From positions 3,410,001-3,474,000 of the forward strand of contig NZ_CP053085.1 of NCBI RefSeq assembly GCF_013004105.1: 64,000 nt of DNA. Reading direction: 5' to 3'. Positions 50,575-58,589 of the stretch are shown piece after piece. A program made the translations under genes and the position numbers. The notes below the pieces were generated by a model. It was not told where the DNA came from. It did no database searches and saw only the letters and a program-made list of their open reading frames with translations. Position 1 is the stretch's first letter, and each line of letters opens with the position of its first letter. The DNA comes from Gemmatimonas groenlandica. GTDB lineage: Bacteria; Gemmatimonadota; Gemmatimonadetes; Gemmatimonadales; Gemmatimonadaceae.

Positions 50575-52488
50575 TCAGGCCAGCGGGAGATCGGCCGACC
50601 ACAGCACCACGGCGCGTACGCGGCGCCCGCGTTCCTCGAGCTGCCGCATGGTACGGGACAACCAGTCCAGTGTGGTGACACCGGGACGCGCGCAGAGCAC
50701 GACGTCGGTATCCGGCGGGAGTTGTTGATCCAGATCGTGGTCGGTCACGAAGACGGCGAGATCATGATGCTTCGCCACGCGTTGCAAGTCGTCGACGATG
50801 GAGGCCGCATCAGGTGGCCCACCGAGATCGCGACCCGTGTGCCGCGAACGCACACGACGCGGCAGCACAATGTCGATGAAGGTGTCGCGACCGATCGCCA
50901 ACGAACGTGGCGCATCCCAGCGGGCGTGCTCTGACGCCTCGGTCGCGCCACTCGCCGCCCGCGTGGGCGAGGTGCCGGTGAGAGCCGACGAGGGCAACAA
51001 GGCGACCAGCGCACCACTGCGCTGCGCAGCGTCCACCAGCACCGTGGCGCGGGATTCATGGGCCGCGACCGCCGACAAGTTGAGTGCCACGGCCCCGGCC
51101 AAGACCGTGTGGTCGGACACCACTTCGACATGGCGCGACACGTCACCGATGCTGCTGAGCGTCAGATGCAACAGCGGCCATGCTTCATCAGTGGGCTGCA
51201 TGATCGGCGGTAACTGCTCATCCGCCCGCCGGCGCGCACGCGTGGCGCGGACCGACGCGGCCACCGCGCGATGGACGATGACGCGGGTGCGCGTGAGCGC
51301 CTCGAGCTCCTGCTCGTCGCCGACCGTCGGACGGCGTAGCTCACGCCACAGCACGAACGCGAAGCCCAGCACCAGACCGAGCACCAGGGACGCCAAGAGC
51401 ATCGCCATCGGAGGAATATCGAGTTGCATGCGCGCGCGCAGCGCATCCCGCTTGGCATGCAGGTTGGCATTGAGTACCTGGGCTTCCCGCAGCGCGCGTT
51501 CGGCGCGAGCCGCACTGTCGGTTGCCGCCGCGCGTGCGCGCTCGAGCGCGCTGTCGGCCATCGGCTGCTGCACGACGAGCAGTGAGGCGGCGCGTCCGCT
51601 ATCGGGTGCCGCACCGACGGGAGCCGCAATGGGAGCACCGGCGGGAGTGCTGACAGGAGCACCGATGGGAGTTCCGATGGGAGTTCCGACGGGAGTTCCA
51701 GCCGAACTTGGCACCGCAGTGGTGGGGCCGGTCACAGCGACGGGCGCGGATGCGGATGCGGATGCGGTCGCAGCGGTGGTCGCCAGCGCGCTGGCGTAGA
51801 TCGATTCCGCGAGTCGGGTGAGACGTTGCCCCAGCTGCGTCAAACGCGCGGTCATCGCCGCATAGCGCGCGTCGGGGCCACTCAACGCGGCGTACGCTTC
51901 GCGTTCGGCGTGCAGCTGTTCGATCGAGTCGAGCATGGCACGTGCGCGCGCGTCATCGCGCAGCAGCCGGGTGTCCGCGAGCGCACGGTAGCTCTCCACC
52001 AGCGGAGCCTGGCGGATACGTACCAGCTGTCGCTGCAAATCGGCGGTCGCGCTGTCACGCACGATCGCGACCGGTGCGACGGTTGCGGTGTCGGGGGACG
52101 CGGCCACGGCACGCGGCACGGTGGCATCCGCGCGTGACGCAATCGCCGCGGCCGCAATCGACGATTCGAGACGTGCCAGTTCACGACGCGCGGCCAGCAA
52201 CTCGACAGAGAGCGGCAGGGTATCGCGCTCCGGCGGCAGCGTCGCAATCTGTGCCGCGAGGGCGCGATCCACCTGACGCGGCAGGAGCACGAACAGCAGC
52301 AGCGCCGCGATCACGACGATCGCGCCAATCGACGCGATCAGCAGGCCATGTCGTGCAGCATTTCGCGTGCGCGCCGCGAGCCAACGCGCGCGCTGACCGG
52401 CGCGCGGCCGTGTGGCGGTGGGCGGCGGTGGCGCGGTCTGTTCGACGGTGGCCGACGGCGGAGGAGGCAGCGTGGGGAGGATGGACAT
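50575..52488 (-). CDS. Wzc/BY-kinase-like polysaccharide co-polymerase with degenerate ATPase domain
   Basis: The 637-residue protein has a Pro-rich cytoplasmic N-terminus and a membrane helix (about 48-70, GLLIASIGAIVVIAALLLFVLL). A periplasmic coiled-coil region (about 75-345) contains a GTPVGTPIGTPIGAPV-type linker, and a second helix follows (about 356-378). The cytoplasmic domain is ParA/BY-kinase-like: VLVDAAQRSGALVALL fits the Walker A' position and LAVFVTDHD fits Walker B. The expected P-loop (GEGKST) is replaced by VVSDHTVLAGAVALNLS, so ATP binding is unlikely. No Tyr-rich tail is present. It probably scaffolds a polysaccharide machinery; no glycosyltransferases are nearby. Confidence 0.65.
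   Translation of the reverse strand: MSILPTLPPPPSATVEQTAPPPPTATRPRAGQRARWLAARTRNAARHGLLIASIGAIVVIAALLLFVLLPRQVDRALAAQIATLPPERDTLPLSVELLAARRELARLESSIAAAAIASRADATVPRAVAASPDTATVAPVAIVRDSATADLQRQLVRIRQAPLVESYRALADTRLLRDDARARAMLDSIEQLHAEREAYAALSGPDARYAAMTARLTQLGQRLTRLAESIYASALATTAATASASASAPVAVTGPTTAVPSSAGTPVGTPIGTPIGAPVSTPAGAPIAAPVGAAPDSGRAASLLVVQQPMADSALERARAAATDSAARAERALREAQVLNANLHAKRDALRARMQLDIPPMAMLLASLVLGLVLGFAFVLWRELRRPTVGDEQELEALTRTRVIVHRAVAASVRATRARRRADEQLPPIMQPTDEAWPLLHLTLSSIGDVSRHVEVVSDHTVLAGAVALNLSAVAAHESRATVLVDAAQRSGALVALLPSSALTGTSPTRAASGATEASEHARWDAPRSLAIGRDTFIDIVLPRRVRSRHTGRDLGGPPDAASIVDDLQRVAKHHDLAVFVTDHDLDQQLPPDTDVVLCARPGVTTLDWLSRTMRQLEERGRRVRAVVLWSADLPLA
51618..51700 (-). repeat. 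12-bp coding tandem repeat in the Wzc-like gene
   Basis: On the plus strand GGGAGTTCCGAT and close variants (GGGAGCACCG, GGGAGTTCCGAC) recur about seven times, encoding the GTPIGTPVGAP linker between coiled coil and second helix. Copy number could vary by slippage without a frameshift because the unit is 12 bp. Confidence 0.8.
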
Positions 52489-52505
52489 GGGACTTTACAA
52501 ACGAA

Positions 52506-52538
52506 CGCGGGGGCTGGCGATGTTCGCCAGCCCCCGCG
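52506..52538 (-). terminator. Intrinsic terminator of the cupredoxin gene
   Basis: A perfect 15-bp GC-rich stem (52506-52520 with 52524-52538) and a 3-nt loop are followed on the minus strand by TTCGTTTG. It lies between the cupredoxin stop (52567) and the Wzc-like start (52488), separating the two transcription units. Confidence 0.88.
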
Positions 52539-52566
52539 GTTTCCTGCAGAACGGAGACCGTTCGAA

Positions 52567-53070
52567 TTACTTGACCGTGATCACGCCCTTCATGTTCATG
52601 GCAAGGTGCGGCGTGCAATGGAACGCGTACTCACCAGCCGCCACGCCACCGAACGAGACCGTGTACGACTCGTCCGCGTTGAGCATCATCTTGCCCGAGA
52701 GCTCACCCGACTGCTCCGGCATGTTGGCCATAAGCTGCGTCTTGCCGGCGGCCGGAACCACGGCCGGATCGAACGCGACGTTGTGCGGGCCGCCGCTGAC
52801 CAGGATGAACTTGACGCCGTCGCCGGCGGCAATCGTGAGGTTGGCCGGCTCAAAACGGTAGCCAGCGCCGTCGCCGATCATCTTCACTTCGTGCGTCGTG
52901 CCCGTGATCGGGGCCATCGCACCCGCCGCAGCCGGAGCCGCCGCCGGGGCCATCGCCGTCGTGTCGGCCGCCGGAGCCATCGCCGAATCGGTCGTGGCCG
53001 CCTTGTCTCCACCGCACGCGCCCAGCATGATCGCTGCGCCCGTCACTACCGCAAAACCGAGAAACCGCAT
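52567..53070 (-). CDS. Lipoprotein cupredoxin (plastocyanin/auracyanin-like)
   Basis: The 167-residue protein has a lipobox (AAIMLGACGG, Cys near 19) and an Ala/Pro/Met-rich linker of about 40 residues. A cupredoxin domain follows with type I copper ligands: His in SGGPHNVAF, then Cys and His in YAFHCTPH and Met in LAMNMKG. It is a membrane-tethered periplasmic electron carrier, similar to auracyanin or plastocyanin. A strong Shine-Dalgarno (AGGAGG) precedes the ATG, and a CRP-type palindrome lies about 90 bp upstream. The redox partner is not encoded nearby. Confidence 0.92.
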   Translation of the reverse strand: MRFLGFAVVTGAAIMLGACGGDKAATTDSAMAPAADTTAMAPAAAPAAAGAMAPITGTTHEVKMIGDGAGYRFEPANLTIAAGDGVKFILVSGGPHNVAFDPAVVPAAGKTQLMANMPEQSGELSGKMMLNADESYTVSFGGVAAGEYAFHCTPHLAMNMKGVITVK

Positions 53071-53114
53071 GTCGAAAGGCCTCCTAGAGCCAGATCGAAA
53101 ATTTTTACCTTTCT

Positions 53115-53169
53115 ACAGGACGAATCCTGTGCGCGTAGGGCCCTACGAGCATTGTGAAGTTATTCACAA
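53115..53169. promoter_or_regulatory. CRP/FNR-family-type palindrome and two further palindromes
   Basis: TGTGA-AGTTAT-TCACA at 53153-53168, inside a perfect 7-bp inverted repeat (53152-53169), equals the CRP half-site consensus with a 6-bp spacer. Two more perfect palindromes lie beside it: CGTAGGGCCCTACG (53134-53147) and ACAGGA-CGAA-TCCTGT (53115-53130). They are upstream of the cupredoxin gene and, facing the other way, of the his leader. Confidence 0.6.
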
Positions 53170-53206
53170 GCCCTCGCCACGCCAAGGGCCGCGAGGCTTT
53201 TCCTCC

Positions 53207-53235
53207 TTGACGAGCGTTCCCGACCCCACTACGCT
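53207..53235 (+). promoter_or_regulatory. Candidate promoter of the histidine operon
   Basis: TTGACG (53207-53212), a 17-bp spacer and TACGCT (53230-53235) fit a sigma70 promoter. The predicted start near 53242 would place the leader-peptide ATG (53246) almost at the 5' end of the RNA. The -10 is weak. Confidence 0.5.
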
Positions 53236-53245
53236 CCTCTGCATC

Positions 53246-53323
53246 ATGCAGAGCCGCCACCACCATCATGCACATCGCAGCCACGGCCACACGGGTCGGG
53301 GCGCTTCGTGCGTGCCACGGTGA
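53246..53323 (+). CDS. hisL: Histidine operon leader peptide
   Basis: The 25-codon ORF reads M-Q-S-R, four His, A-H-R-S-H-G-H, then T-G-R-G-A-S-C-V-P-R and TGA: seven His in eleven codons (positions 5-15). It lies 104 bp before hisG and just ahead of an intrinsic terminator. In enteric bacteria stalling at such His runs, when charged tRNA-His is scarce, lets an antiterminator form. The peptide itself has no expected function. No Shine-Dalgarno is visible, which fits a near-leaderless start. Confidence 0.85.
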   Translation: MQSRHHHHAHRSHGHTGRGASCVPR

Positions 53324-53400
53324 ACAGCACAGCTCGCTGATCCCGCAGCACCCAAGCGATCCTCGGCCCGTCCCTTCCGGACGGGCCGTTTGTTTTTGTC
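53291..53400 (+). promoter_or_regulatory. His-operon transcription attenuator (terminator and alternative antiterminator)
   Basis: Terminator: CGGCCCGTCC (53364-53373) pairs with GGACGGGCCG (53379-53388) around CTTCC, followed by TTTGTTTTTG. Antiterminator: 53291-53301 (starting ACGGGTCGGG, right after the His codons) pairs with 53361-53371 over 11 bp with two G-U pairs, taking most of the terminator 5' arm. The two structures cannot coexist, which is the logic of ribosome-mediated attenuation. Confidence 0.8.
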
Positions 53401-53427
53401 CGTCCCGCTCTCCTTTCCCAGACCGTC

Positions 53428-54306
53428 ATGCTACGAATCGCGCTGCCCAACAAAGGGCGCCTGAGTGAAGACACCCGTGAGCTCTTCAACGACGCCGGCC
53501 TCGAGGTCCGCTCGTCGGGGGAGCGCGCCCTCACCGCCTCCCTGGGGGGAGAGTTCGAAGCCATCTTCGTTCGCGCCCAGGACATTCCTGAGTTCGTGGC
53601 CGACGGCGCCGCCGATGTCGGCGTGACCGGCATGGACCTGGTCAATGAATCGGGACGCGAGCTCCGCTCCCACCTCGACCTCGGCTTCGGCCGCTGCCGC
53701 CTCGTGGTAGCCGCCAAGGACGATTCGGGGATTCGCTCGATCGAGGACATCGGCGCCGACGGCAAGGCCGCCCGCGTCGCCACGGTCTTCCCCCGCATCA
53801 CGCGCACCTTCTTCGAGTCGCGCGGCCGTCCGGTGGAAGTGGTCCCCGTATCCGGGGCCGCCGAGATCGCTCCCCACTTGGGCATTGCCGACATCGTCGT
53901 GGATCTCACGTCGACCGGCTCCACGCTCAAAATGAACGGGCTGCGGGAGATCGAGACGGTCATGAAGTCGAGCGCCCACCTCGTTACCGCCATGAACGGC
54001 CCCCGCAACGGCGATCCGTCCCGTGTGCAGGAGCTGAACGACCTCGTGACCGCGCTCGGTTCGGTGATCCGGGCCCGGGGCCAGCGCTATCTCATGGCCA
54101 ACGTGCCTCGCGCCGCTCTCGATGAGGTGCGGGCCGTGCTGCCCGGTCTCAATGGACCGACGGTCATCGAGATCGCCGACCACGGGAAGTATGTGGCCGT
54201 ACACGCCGTCGTCAGCGCCGACACCATCTACCGCACCATCTCGCAGCTCCGCGCCCTCGGCGGCGAAGGCATTCTGGTGACCCGTATCGAAAGGCTTGTG
54301 CCGTGA
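53428..54306 (+). CDS. hisG: ATP phosphoribosyltransferase (long form)
   Basis: The 292-residue long-form HisG needs no HisZ subunit. It shows IALPNKGRLSEDTRELFNDAG, then DGAADVGVTGMDLV and the PRPP-binding loop region DLTSTGSTLKMNGLREIE. The C-terminal ~75 residues form the regulatory ACT-like domain (MANVPRAALDEVRAVLPGL and later). It joins ATP and PRPP, the committed step of histidine synthesis. It heads the operon and overlaps hisD by 4 bp. Confidence 0.96.
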   Translation: MLRIALPNKGRLSEDTRELFNDAGLEVRSSGERALTASLGGEFEAIFVRAQDIPEFVADGAADVGVTGMDLVNESGRELRSHLDLGFGRCRLVVAAKDDSGIRSIEDIGADGKAARVATVFPRITRTFFESRGRPVEVVPVSGAAEIAPHLGIADIVVDLTSTGSTLKMNGLREIETVMKSSAHLVTAMNGPRNGDPSRVQELNDLVTALGSVIRARGQRYLMANVPRAALDEVRAVLPGLNGPTVIEIADHGKYVAVHAVVSADTIYRTISQLRALGGEGILVTRIERLVP

Positions 54307-55637
54307 CGGCCGCGACTGCGCTTGGGCTGCGCGCTCGCGGCCCGCTCGCGGCGCTCGATGCCACGACGCGTCAGGCGATCGTAGACCGCGCCTCGACGAC
54401 CGACACAACCGTTCGGAGCCGAACAGCCGCGATGATCGCCCGTGTCCGCGAGGAGGGCGATGCCGCTCTGGTCGCCTTCGCGCGGGATTTCGACCGCGTC
54501 GAACTGCCCGCGATCGAGGTGCCACGTGCGGCGTGGGAGGCGGCGCTAGCTTCGCTGGATCCGGAGCTCCGCCGGGTGCTGGAGCGGTCGGCCCGCAACA
54601 TCGCCGCCGTGCACGAGGCCTTCCGCCCGACGGCCACCGAGTGCTCTCCCGAGCCCGGCATTCGAGTGGGTCGGCGTCCCGACCCACTCGGCCGAGTGGG
54701 GATTTATGCGCCCGGAGGACGGGCGGCGTATCCGAGTTCACTGCTGATGGGTGCGATCCCGGCCCGGGTGGCGGGGGTGGGCGACGTGATCGTCTGCTCG
54801 CCGCCCGGCCCCGATGGATTGCCGTCCGCCGTGGTGCTGGCCGCCGCCGCATTGGCCGGAGTGGACCGGGTGTTCGCGCTCGGCGGCGCGGGGGCCATCG
54901 CCGCGATGGCCATCGGCACCGCGACGGTACCGCGCGTGGACCGCATCATGGGACCCGGCAACGCGTTCGTGGCCGAAGCCAAGCTGCAGTTGGTGGCGGA
55001 CGTGGCGATCGACTCGCCGGCCGGACCGAGCGAACTGCTGATCCTGGCAGACCACACCGCTAACCCGGCCGCGCTGGCCCGCGAACTGATGGCGCAGGCC
55101 GAGCACGACCCCGATGCGGCGGTGATTGCCGTGCTGGTCGGTTCGCCTGAGCAGGTATCGGCAATGTCCGACGCGCTGGAAGTCGAAACGCTGGCGCAGA
55201 TCGCGCAGGCCCCGCGGGCGCAGATCGTGCGCGAGTCGCTCGCCGCGCGTGGAGCCATCGTGTCAGTGAGCTCCATCGCCGACGGTGTTGCCTTCGCCAA
55301 TGAGTGGGCGGCGGAACACCTGCTGCTCGTGGTCGATGCCGCCGTGCGCGCGGAGACGCTGGCGGCGCTGCGCAGCGCCGGCACGATCTTCGTAGGTGAA
55401 TCGAGTTCGGTGGCGTTCGGTGATTACATGACCGGCGCCAATCATGTACTGCCGACGGCCGGCGCGGGTCGCAGCTACTCCGGGCTCTCGACGCTCGACT
55501 TCGTGCGGTGGACCACGTGGCAGGAAGTCTCGCCCGCTGCCGCGGCGAGCCTCGCGCACGATGTCGGCGCCTTCGCCGACGCCGAAGGATTGCCGGCGCA
55601 CGCGGCCGCCGCACGCGCATGGAGTGTGAACGCATGA
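54303..55637 (+). CDS. hisD: Histidinol dehydrogenase
   Basis: The 444-residue zinc enzyme oxidises histidinol to histidine in two NAD-dependent steps. It shows VGIYAPGGRAAYPSSLLMGAIPA, then GGAGAIAAMAIGT, the zinc-region GPSELLILADHTANP with AQAEHDPDA, and the C-terminal NHVLPTAGAGRSYSGLS. It starts at GTG, overlapping hisG by 4 bp, and overlaps hisC by 4 bp. The normal family length and all key segments are kept. Confidence 0.96.
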   Translation: MTAATALGLRARGPLAALDATTRQAIVDRASTTDTTVRSRTAAMIARVREEGDAALVAFARDFDRVELPAIEVPRAAWEAALASLDPELRRVLERSARNIAAVHEAFRPTATECSPEPGIRVGRRPDPLGRVGIYAPGGRAAYPSSLLMGAIPARVAGVGDVIVCSPPGPDGLPSAVVLAAAALAGVDRVFALGGAGAIAAMAIGTATVPRVDRIMGPGNAFVAEAKLQLVADVAIDSPAGPSELLILADHTANPAALARELMAQAEHDPDAAVIAVLVGSPEQVSAMSDALEVETLAQIAQAPRAQIVRESLAARGAIVSVSSIADGVAFANEWAAEHLLLVVDAAVRAETLAALRSAGTIFVGESSSVAFGDYMTGANHVLPTAGAGRSYSGLSTLDFVRWTTWQEVSPAAAASLAHDVGAFADAEGLPAHAAAARAWSVNA

Positions 55638-56707
55638 CAGACAATTCTCAGCGTCTTGCCGTAGCGCGCGCGGCGTACGATGCCGTGCCCCTGTACGATC
55701 CGAAGCGCGCACCGGTGGACCTCGACCTCACCGACAACACGAACCTGTGGGGCATACCGCCGGAAGCCGAACGCGCCTGGCGCGAGCTGCCGGTGGCGCG
55801 CATCACGCGCTACCCCACGCTGTACGCGGCAGAGCTCAAGCAGGCGCTCGCTGCCTACGTGGGTGTCACGGCCGACATGATCGTTACCGGCTGCGGCTCC
55901 GATGACATTCTCGACAGCGCCATGCGCGCATTCGGTGAAGCGGACGATCTCGTGGCAGGCCCGGAACCGTCGTTTGCGATGATTCCGATCTTTGCACGCA
56001 TGAACGCGCTGCGGTACACCGGCTGCGTGGAGTTGCCCTCGCATCAGCCCGACATCGAGGCGTTGCTCGCCACGAAGCCGAAGCTGTTGTATCTGTGCTC
56101 GCCCAACAATCCCACCGGCGCACTGGTGGCACGTGACACCATCGAGCGCGTGCTGCGCGAAGCGCCCGGCGTGGTGTTTCTCGATGAAGCCTATGCCGAA
56201 TTCGCCGGCGTGTCGTCGGTCGATCTGGTTCAGCAGTCCGATCGCCTGTTGGTAATCCGCACGATGTCGAAGGCGTTCGGCCTCGCGGGGCTGCGCATCG
56301 GATACGCCATTGGGCAACCGTCGCTGGTCATGGAAGTGGAGAAGTCGCGCGGGCCGTACAAGCTGAACGCCATGGCCGAACAGACCGCACTCGCGGCGTT
56401 GCAGCACGATATGCCGTGGGTAAACGAGCACATTGCGCTGGCGGTCGAGCTGCGTGAGCGACTGGCAGACGCACTCCGCTCACGCGGATTCGCCCCGTTG
56501 GCGTCGCATGCGAACTTCGTGTGCGTGCCGGTGCCGGATTGTGTGAACGTCGGGCTCGCACTGCGGGAACGCGGCGTCGCGGTCCGGCCGTTTCCGGGGC
56601 TGCCGCACATCGGCGACACGTTGCGCATCAGCGTCGGCCCTTGGCCGTTGCTCGAGCGCTTTCTCGCCGCATTTGATGATGTGATGGCTACGGGGAGGTC
56701 CGCATGA
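55634..56707 (+). CDS. hisC: Histidinol-phosphate aminotransferase
   Basis: The 357-residue fold-type I PLP enzyme shows LTDNTNLWGIPPEAERAW (the N-terminal substrate segment), VTGCGSDDILDSAMRAF, CSPNNPTGALV, the PLP Asp in VVFLDEAYAEFAG, and Lys in RTMSKAFGLAGLRIGYA. It transaminates imidazole-acetol phosphate to histidinol phosphate. ATG 55634 overlaps the hisD stop (ATGA); the open frame further upstream is inside hisD. Confidence 0.95.
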   Translation: MTDNSQRLAVARAAYDAVPLYDPKRAPVDLDLTDNTNLWGIPPEAERAWRELPVARITRYPTLYAAELKQALAAYVGVTADMIVTGCGSDDILDSAMRAFGEADDLVAGPEPSFAMIPIFARMNALRYTGCVELPSHQPDIEALLATKPKLLYLCSPNNPTGALVARDTIERVLREAPGVVFLDEAYAEFAGVSSVDLVQQSDRLLVIRTMSKAFGLAGLRIGYAIGQPSLVMEVEKSRGPYKLNAMAEQTALAALQHDMPWVNEHIALAVELRERLADALRSRGFAPLASHANFVCVPVPDCVNVGLALRERGVAVRPFPGLPHIGDTLRISVGPWPLLERFLAAFDDVMATGRSA

Positions 56708-57336
56708 CGAACACCCTCCGGGTGACTGTCTTCGATTACGGCGCCGGCAATCTGCACTCGTTGGTAAAAGCCGTTGAAGCCGGCGGCGCGGTCGTCCACG
56801 TGGAAACCGATCCGGTGCTCGCGGTGCGCGACACCGATGCCCTGATCCTTCCTGGTGTCGGCGCCTTCGCGCCGGCCGCCGAACGACTCGCGCCCGGACG
56901 TGAGGTCATGCGCGACGCGCTGCTGGCCGGACTGCCGACGCTCGGCATCTGCCTGGGCATGCAGCTGCTGTTCGACGGCAGCGACGAGGGGCCCGGCCGA
57001 GGTCTGGGTGTCGTGGAGGGACAGGTCACGAAGCTGGTGGCCACACAGGTTCCCCAGATCGGCTGGAACCGCCTCGAGGACATCACCGACCCGCTGCTCG
57101 TAGCGTCGGGGCTCGACGTCGCGTACTACGCCAACAGCTTCGTTTGTCGTCCCACCGCCGAGCATGCGCCGTTGGTGAGCGCGTGGAGCGAACATGACGG
57201 CGACCGCTTCCCCGCGTCGGTTCGACGCGGCAACATCATCGGCACGCAGTTCCATCCGGAAAAGTCGAGTGCCCCCGGCGTGGCCTTCGTGCGTGAGTTT
57301 CTGCAGTTCGCCGCTTCCCTCAGGAGTGCGTCATGA
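56704..57336 (+). CDS. hisH: Imidazole glycerol phosphate synthase, glutaminase subunit
   Basis: This 210-residue class I glutamine amidotransferase has the nucleophile Cys in LGICLGMQLLFDGS and the His-Glu pair in GTQFHPEKSS. The N-terminal VFDYGAGNLHSLVKAVEAGG is typical of HisH. It feeds ammonia to HisF, which is encoded three genes later. Both ends overlap neighbouring genes by 4 bp. Confidence 0.96.
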   Translation: MTNTLRVTVFDYGAGNLHSLVKAVEAGGAVVHVETDPVLAVRDTDALILPGVGAFAPAAERLAPGREVMRDALLAGLPTLGICLGMQLLFDGSDEGPGRGLGVVEGQVTKLVATQVPQIGWNRLEDITDPLLVASGLDVAYYANSFVCRPTAEHAPLVSAWSEHDGDRFPASVRRGNIIGTQFHPEKSSAPGVAFVREFLQFAASLRSAS

Positions 57337-58046
57337 TCGCTGTACCCGCGGTGGATCTGCGTGGTGGCAAATGCGTGCAGCTCGTCGGTGGAGACTACGA
57401 CGACGAGCGGGTGCGTCTCGATGATCCCGGAGCGGTGGCGGCCGAGTGGGTGCGCATCGGCTTCACGCGCTTGCATATCGTCGATCTCGATGCGGCCACC
57501 GGCCGTGGTCAGAATCACGACGTCATTCGTGAGATCCTGCGTGATGCCACCGTGCCCGTGCAGGTCGGTGGTGGCGTACGCGACGAAGCGCGGATCGAGC
57601 GGTTGCTCGAGGAAGGCGCCTCGTGGGTGGTGGTGGGCACGCGTGCCATTGAAGACGAAGACTGGCGCCGCGAGATGGCTGACAAATTTCCCGGCCGCCT
57701 GATCATCGCGGCCGATGTGCGCGAGCGGAAAGTGGTCACGCGCGGCTGGGCGGAGACTTCACAGATCGACGTGATCGATTTCGTGTCCGAGCTTTCTCAG
57801 CTTCCGCTGGCAGGCGTGCTGGTCACCGCCGTGCATCTCGAGGGCAAGATGTCTGGTACCGATCTTCCGCTCATGGAAGATGTCGCCGAGGCGAGCCAGT
57901 GGCCGGTATTCGCGTCGGGTGGTGTGACGTCGTTGGATGATATGCGTGCGCTCGAACACCGCGGCCTGTCCGGCGCCGTGCTCGGCATGGCGCTTTACAC
58001 GGGCGCGCTCGATGCGCGCCGTCTCGCAGAGGAGTTCGGCGCATGA
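57333..58046 (+). CDS. hisA: ProFAR isomerase (phosphoribosylformimino-AICAR-phosphate isomerase)
   Basis: The 237-residue TIM barrel shows the general base Asp in PAVDLRGGKCVQLVGGDY, phosphate-binding Gly motifs VQVGGGVRDEARIERLL and FASGGVTSLDDM, and the second catalytic Asp in IIAADVRERKVVTRGWAE. It opens the ribose ring of ProFAR by Amadori rearrangement. The lack of TrpF-like changes argues for a plain HisA. Confidence 0.96.
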   Translation: MIAVPAVDLRGGKCVQLVGGDYDDERVRLDDPGAVAAEWVRIGFTRLHIVDLDAATGRGQNHDVIREILRDATVPVQVGGGVRDEARIERLLEEGASWVVVGTRAIEDEDWRREMADKFPGRLIIAADVRERKVVTRGWAETSQIDVIDFVSELSQLPLAGVLVTAVHLEGKMSGTDLPLMEDVAEASQWPVFASGGVTSLDDMRALEHRGLSGAVLGMALYTGALDARRLAEEFGA

Positions 58047-58585
58047 CCGTCGTGATTCGCGAATCGAAGGAAACCCAGATCCGCTTGGCGATCACTGCCG
58101 GCACGGGCGTCGCCACGGTGTCCACCGGCGATGTCTTTCTCGATCACATGCTGGTGGCGTTCGCGCGCTACGCGGGCGTGGATCTCGATGTACAGGCCAC
58201 CGGCGACATGCGCCATCATCTCATCGAAGATGTGGCCATTACCCTCGGCCAGGCGGTCGCGGCGTTCGCGCCGGCTGGCTGCGCGCGTTACGGCGAGCGG
58301 ACCGTGCCGATGGACGACGCCCTCGTGCAGGTGGTGCTCGATATCGGCGGACGTCCGTATTACGAGGGCAAGCTGCCGTCGAATTTGTACGAGCACTTCC
58401 TGCGCTCGTTCGCCGACAATGCCAAGGCGACCCTGCACGTGCGCGTGATCCGCGGCTTCGACAAGCATCACATCATCGAAGCGGCCATCAAGGGGCTCGG
58501 CTTTGCGCTGCGCGAGGCGCTGGTGGAAACCGGTGCCGTGTTCAGCACGAAGGGCAGCGTGCGTCTCGAGATCAGGGACTCGTAA
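58043..58585 (+). CDS. hisB: Imidazoleglycerol-phosphate dehydratase (divergent)
   Basis: The 180-residue protein keeps the IGPD fold: VFLDHMLVAFARYAG, then GDMRHHLIEDVAITLGQA and a second copy DKHHIIEAAIKGLGFALREAL. It is shorter than the usual ~195. The normal DDHHTxED metal motif is RHHLIED here, about three residues shorter and lacking the Asp, and the usual RHGG is RYAG. It lies in the right place of a complete his operon, so it very probably dehydrates IGP, with an altered manganese site. It has no phosphatase fusion; HisN supplies that step. Confidence 0.9.
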   Translation: MTVVIRESKETQIRLAITAGTGVATVSTGDVFLDHMLVAFARYAGVDLDVQATGDMRHHLIEDVAITLGQAVAAFAPAGCARYGERTVPMDDALVQVVLDIGGRPYYEGKLPSNLYEHFLRSFADNAKATLHVRVIRGFDKHHIIEAAIKGLGFALREALVETGAVFSTKGSVRLEIRDS

Positions 58586-58589
58586 TCGC

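Noticed and set aside
53431-54852. Long minus-strand frame covering hisG and part of hisD
   Set aside because: No recognisable domain, and it lies entirely opposite conserved his genes.
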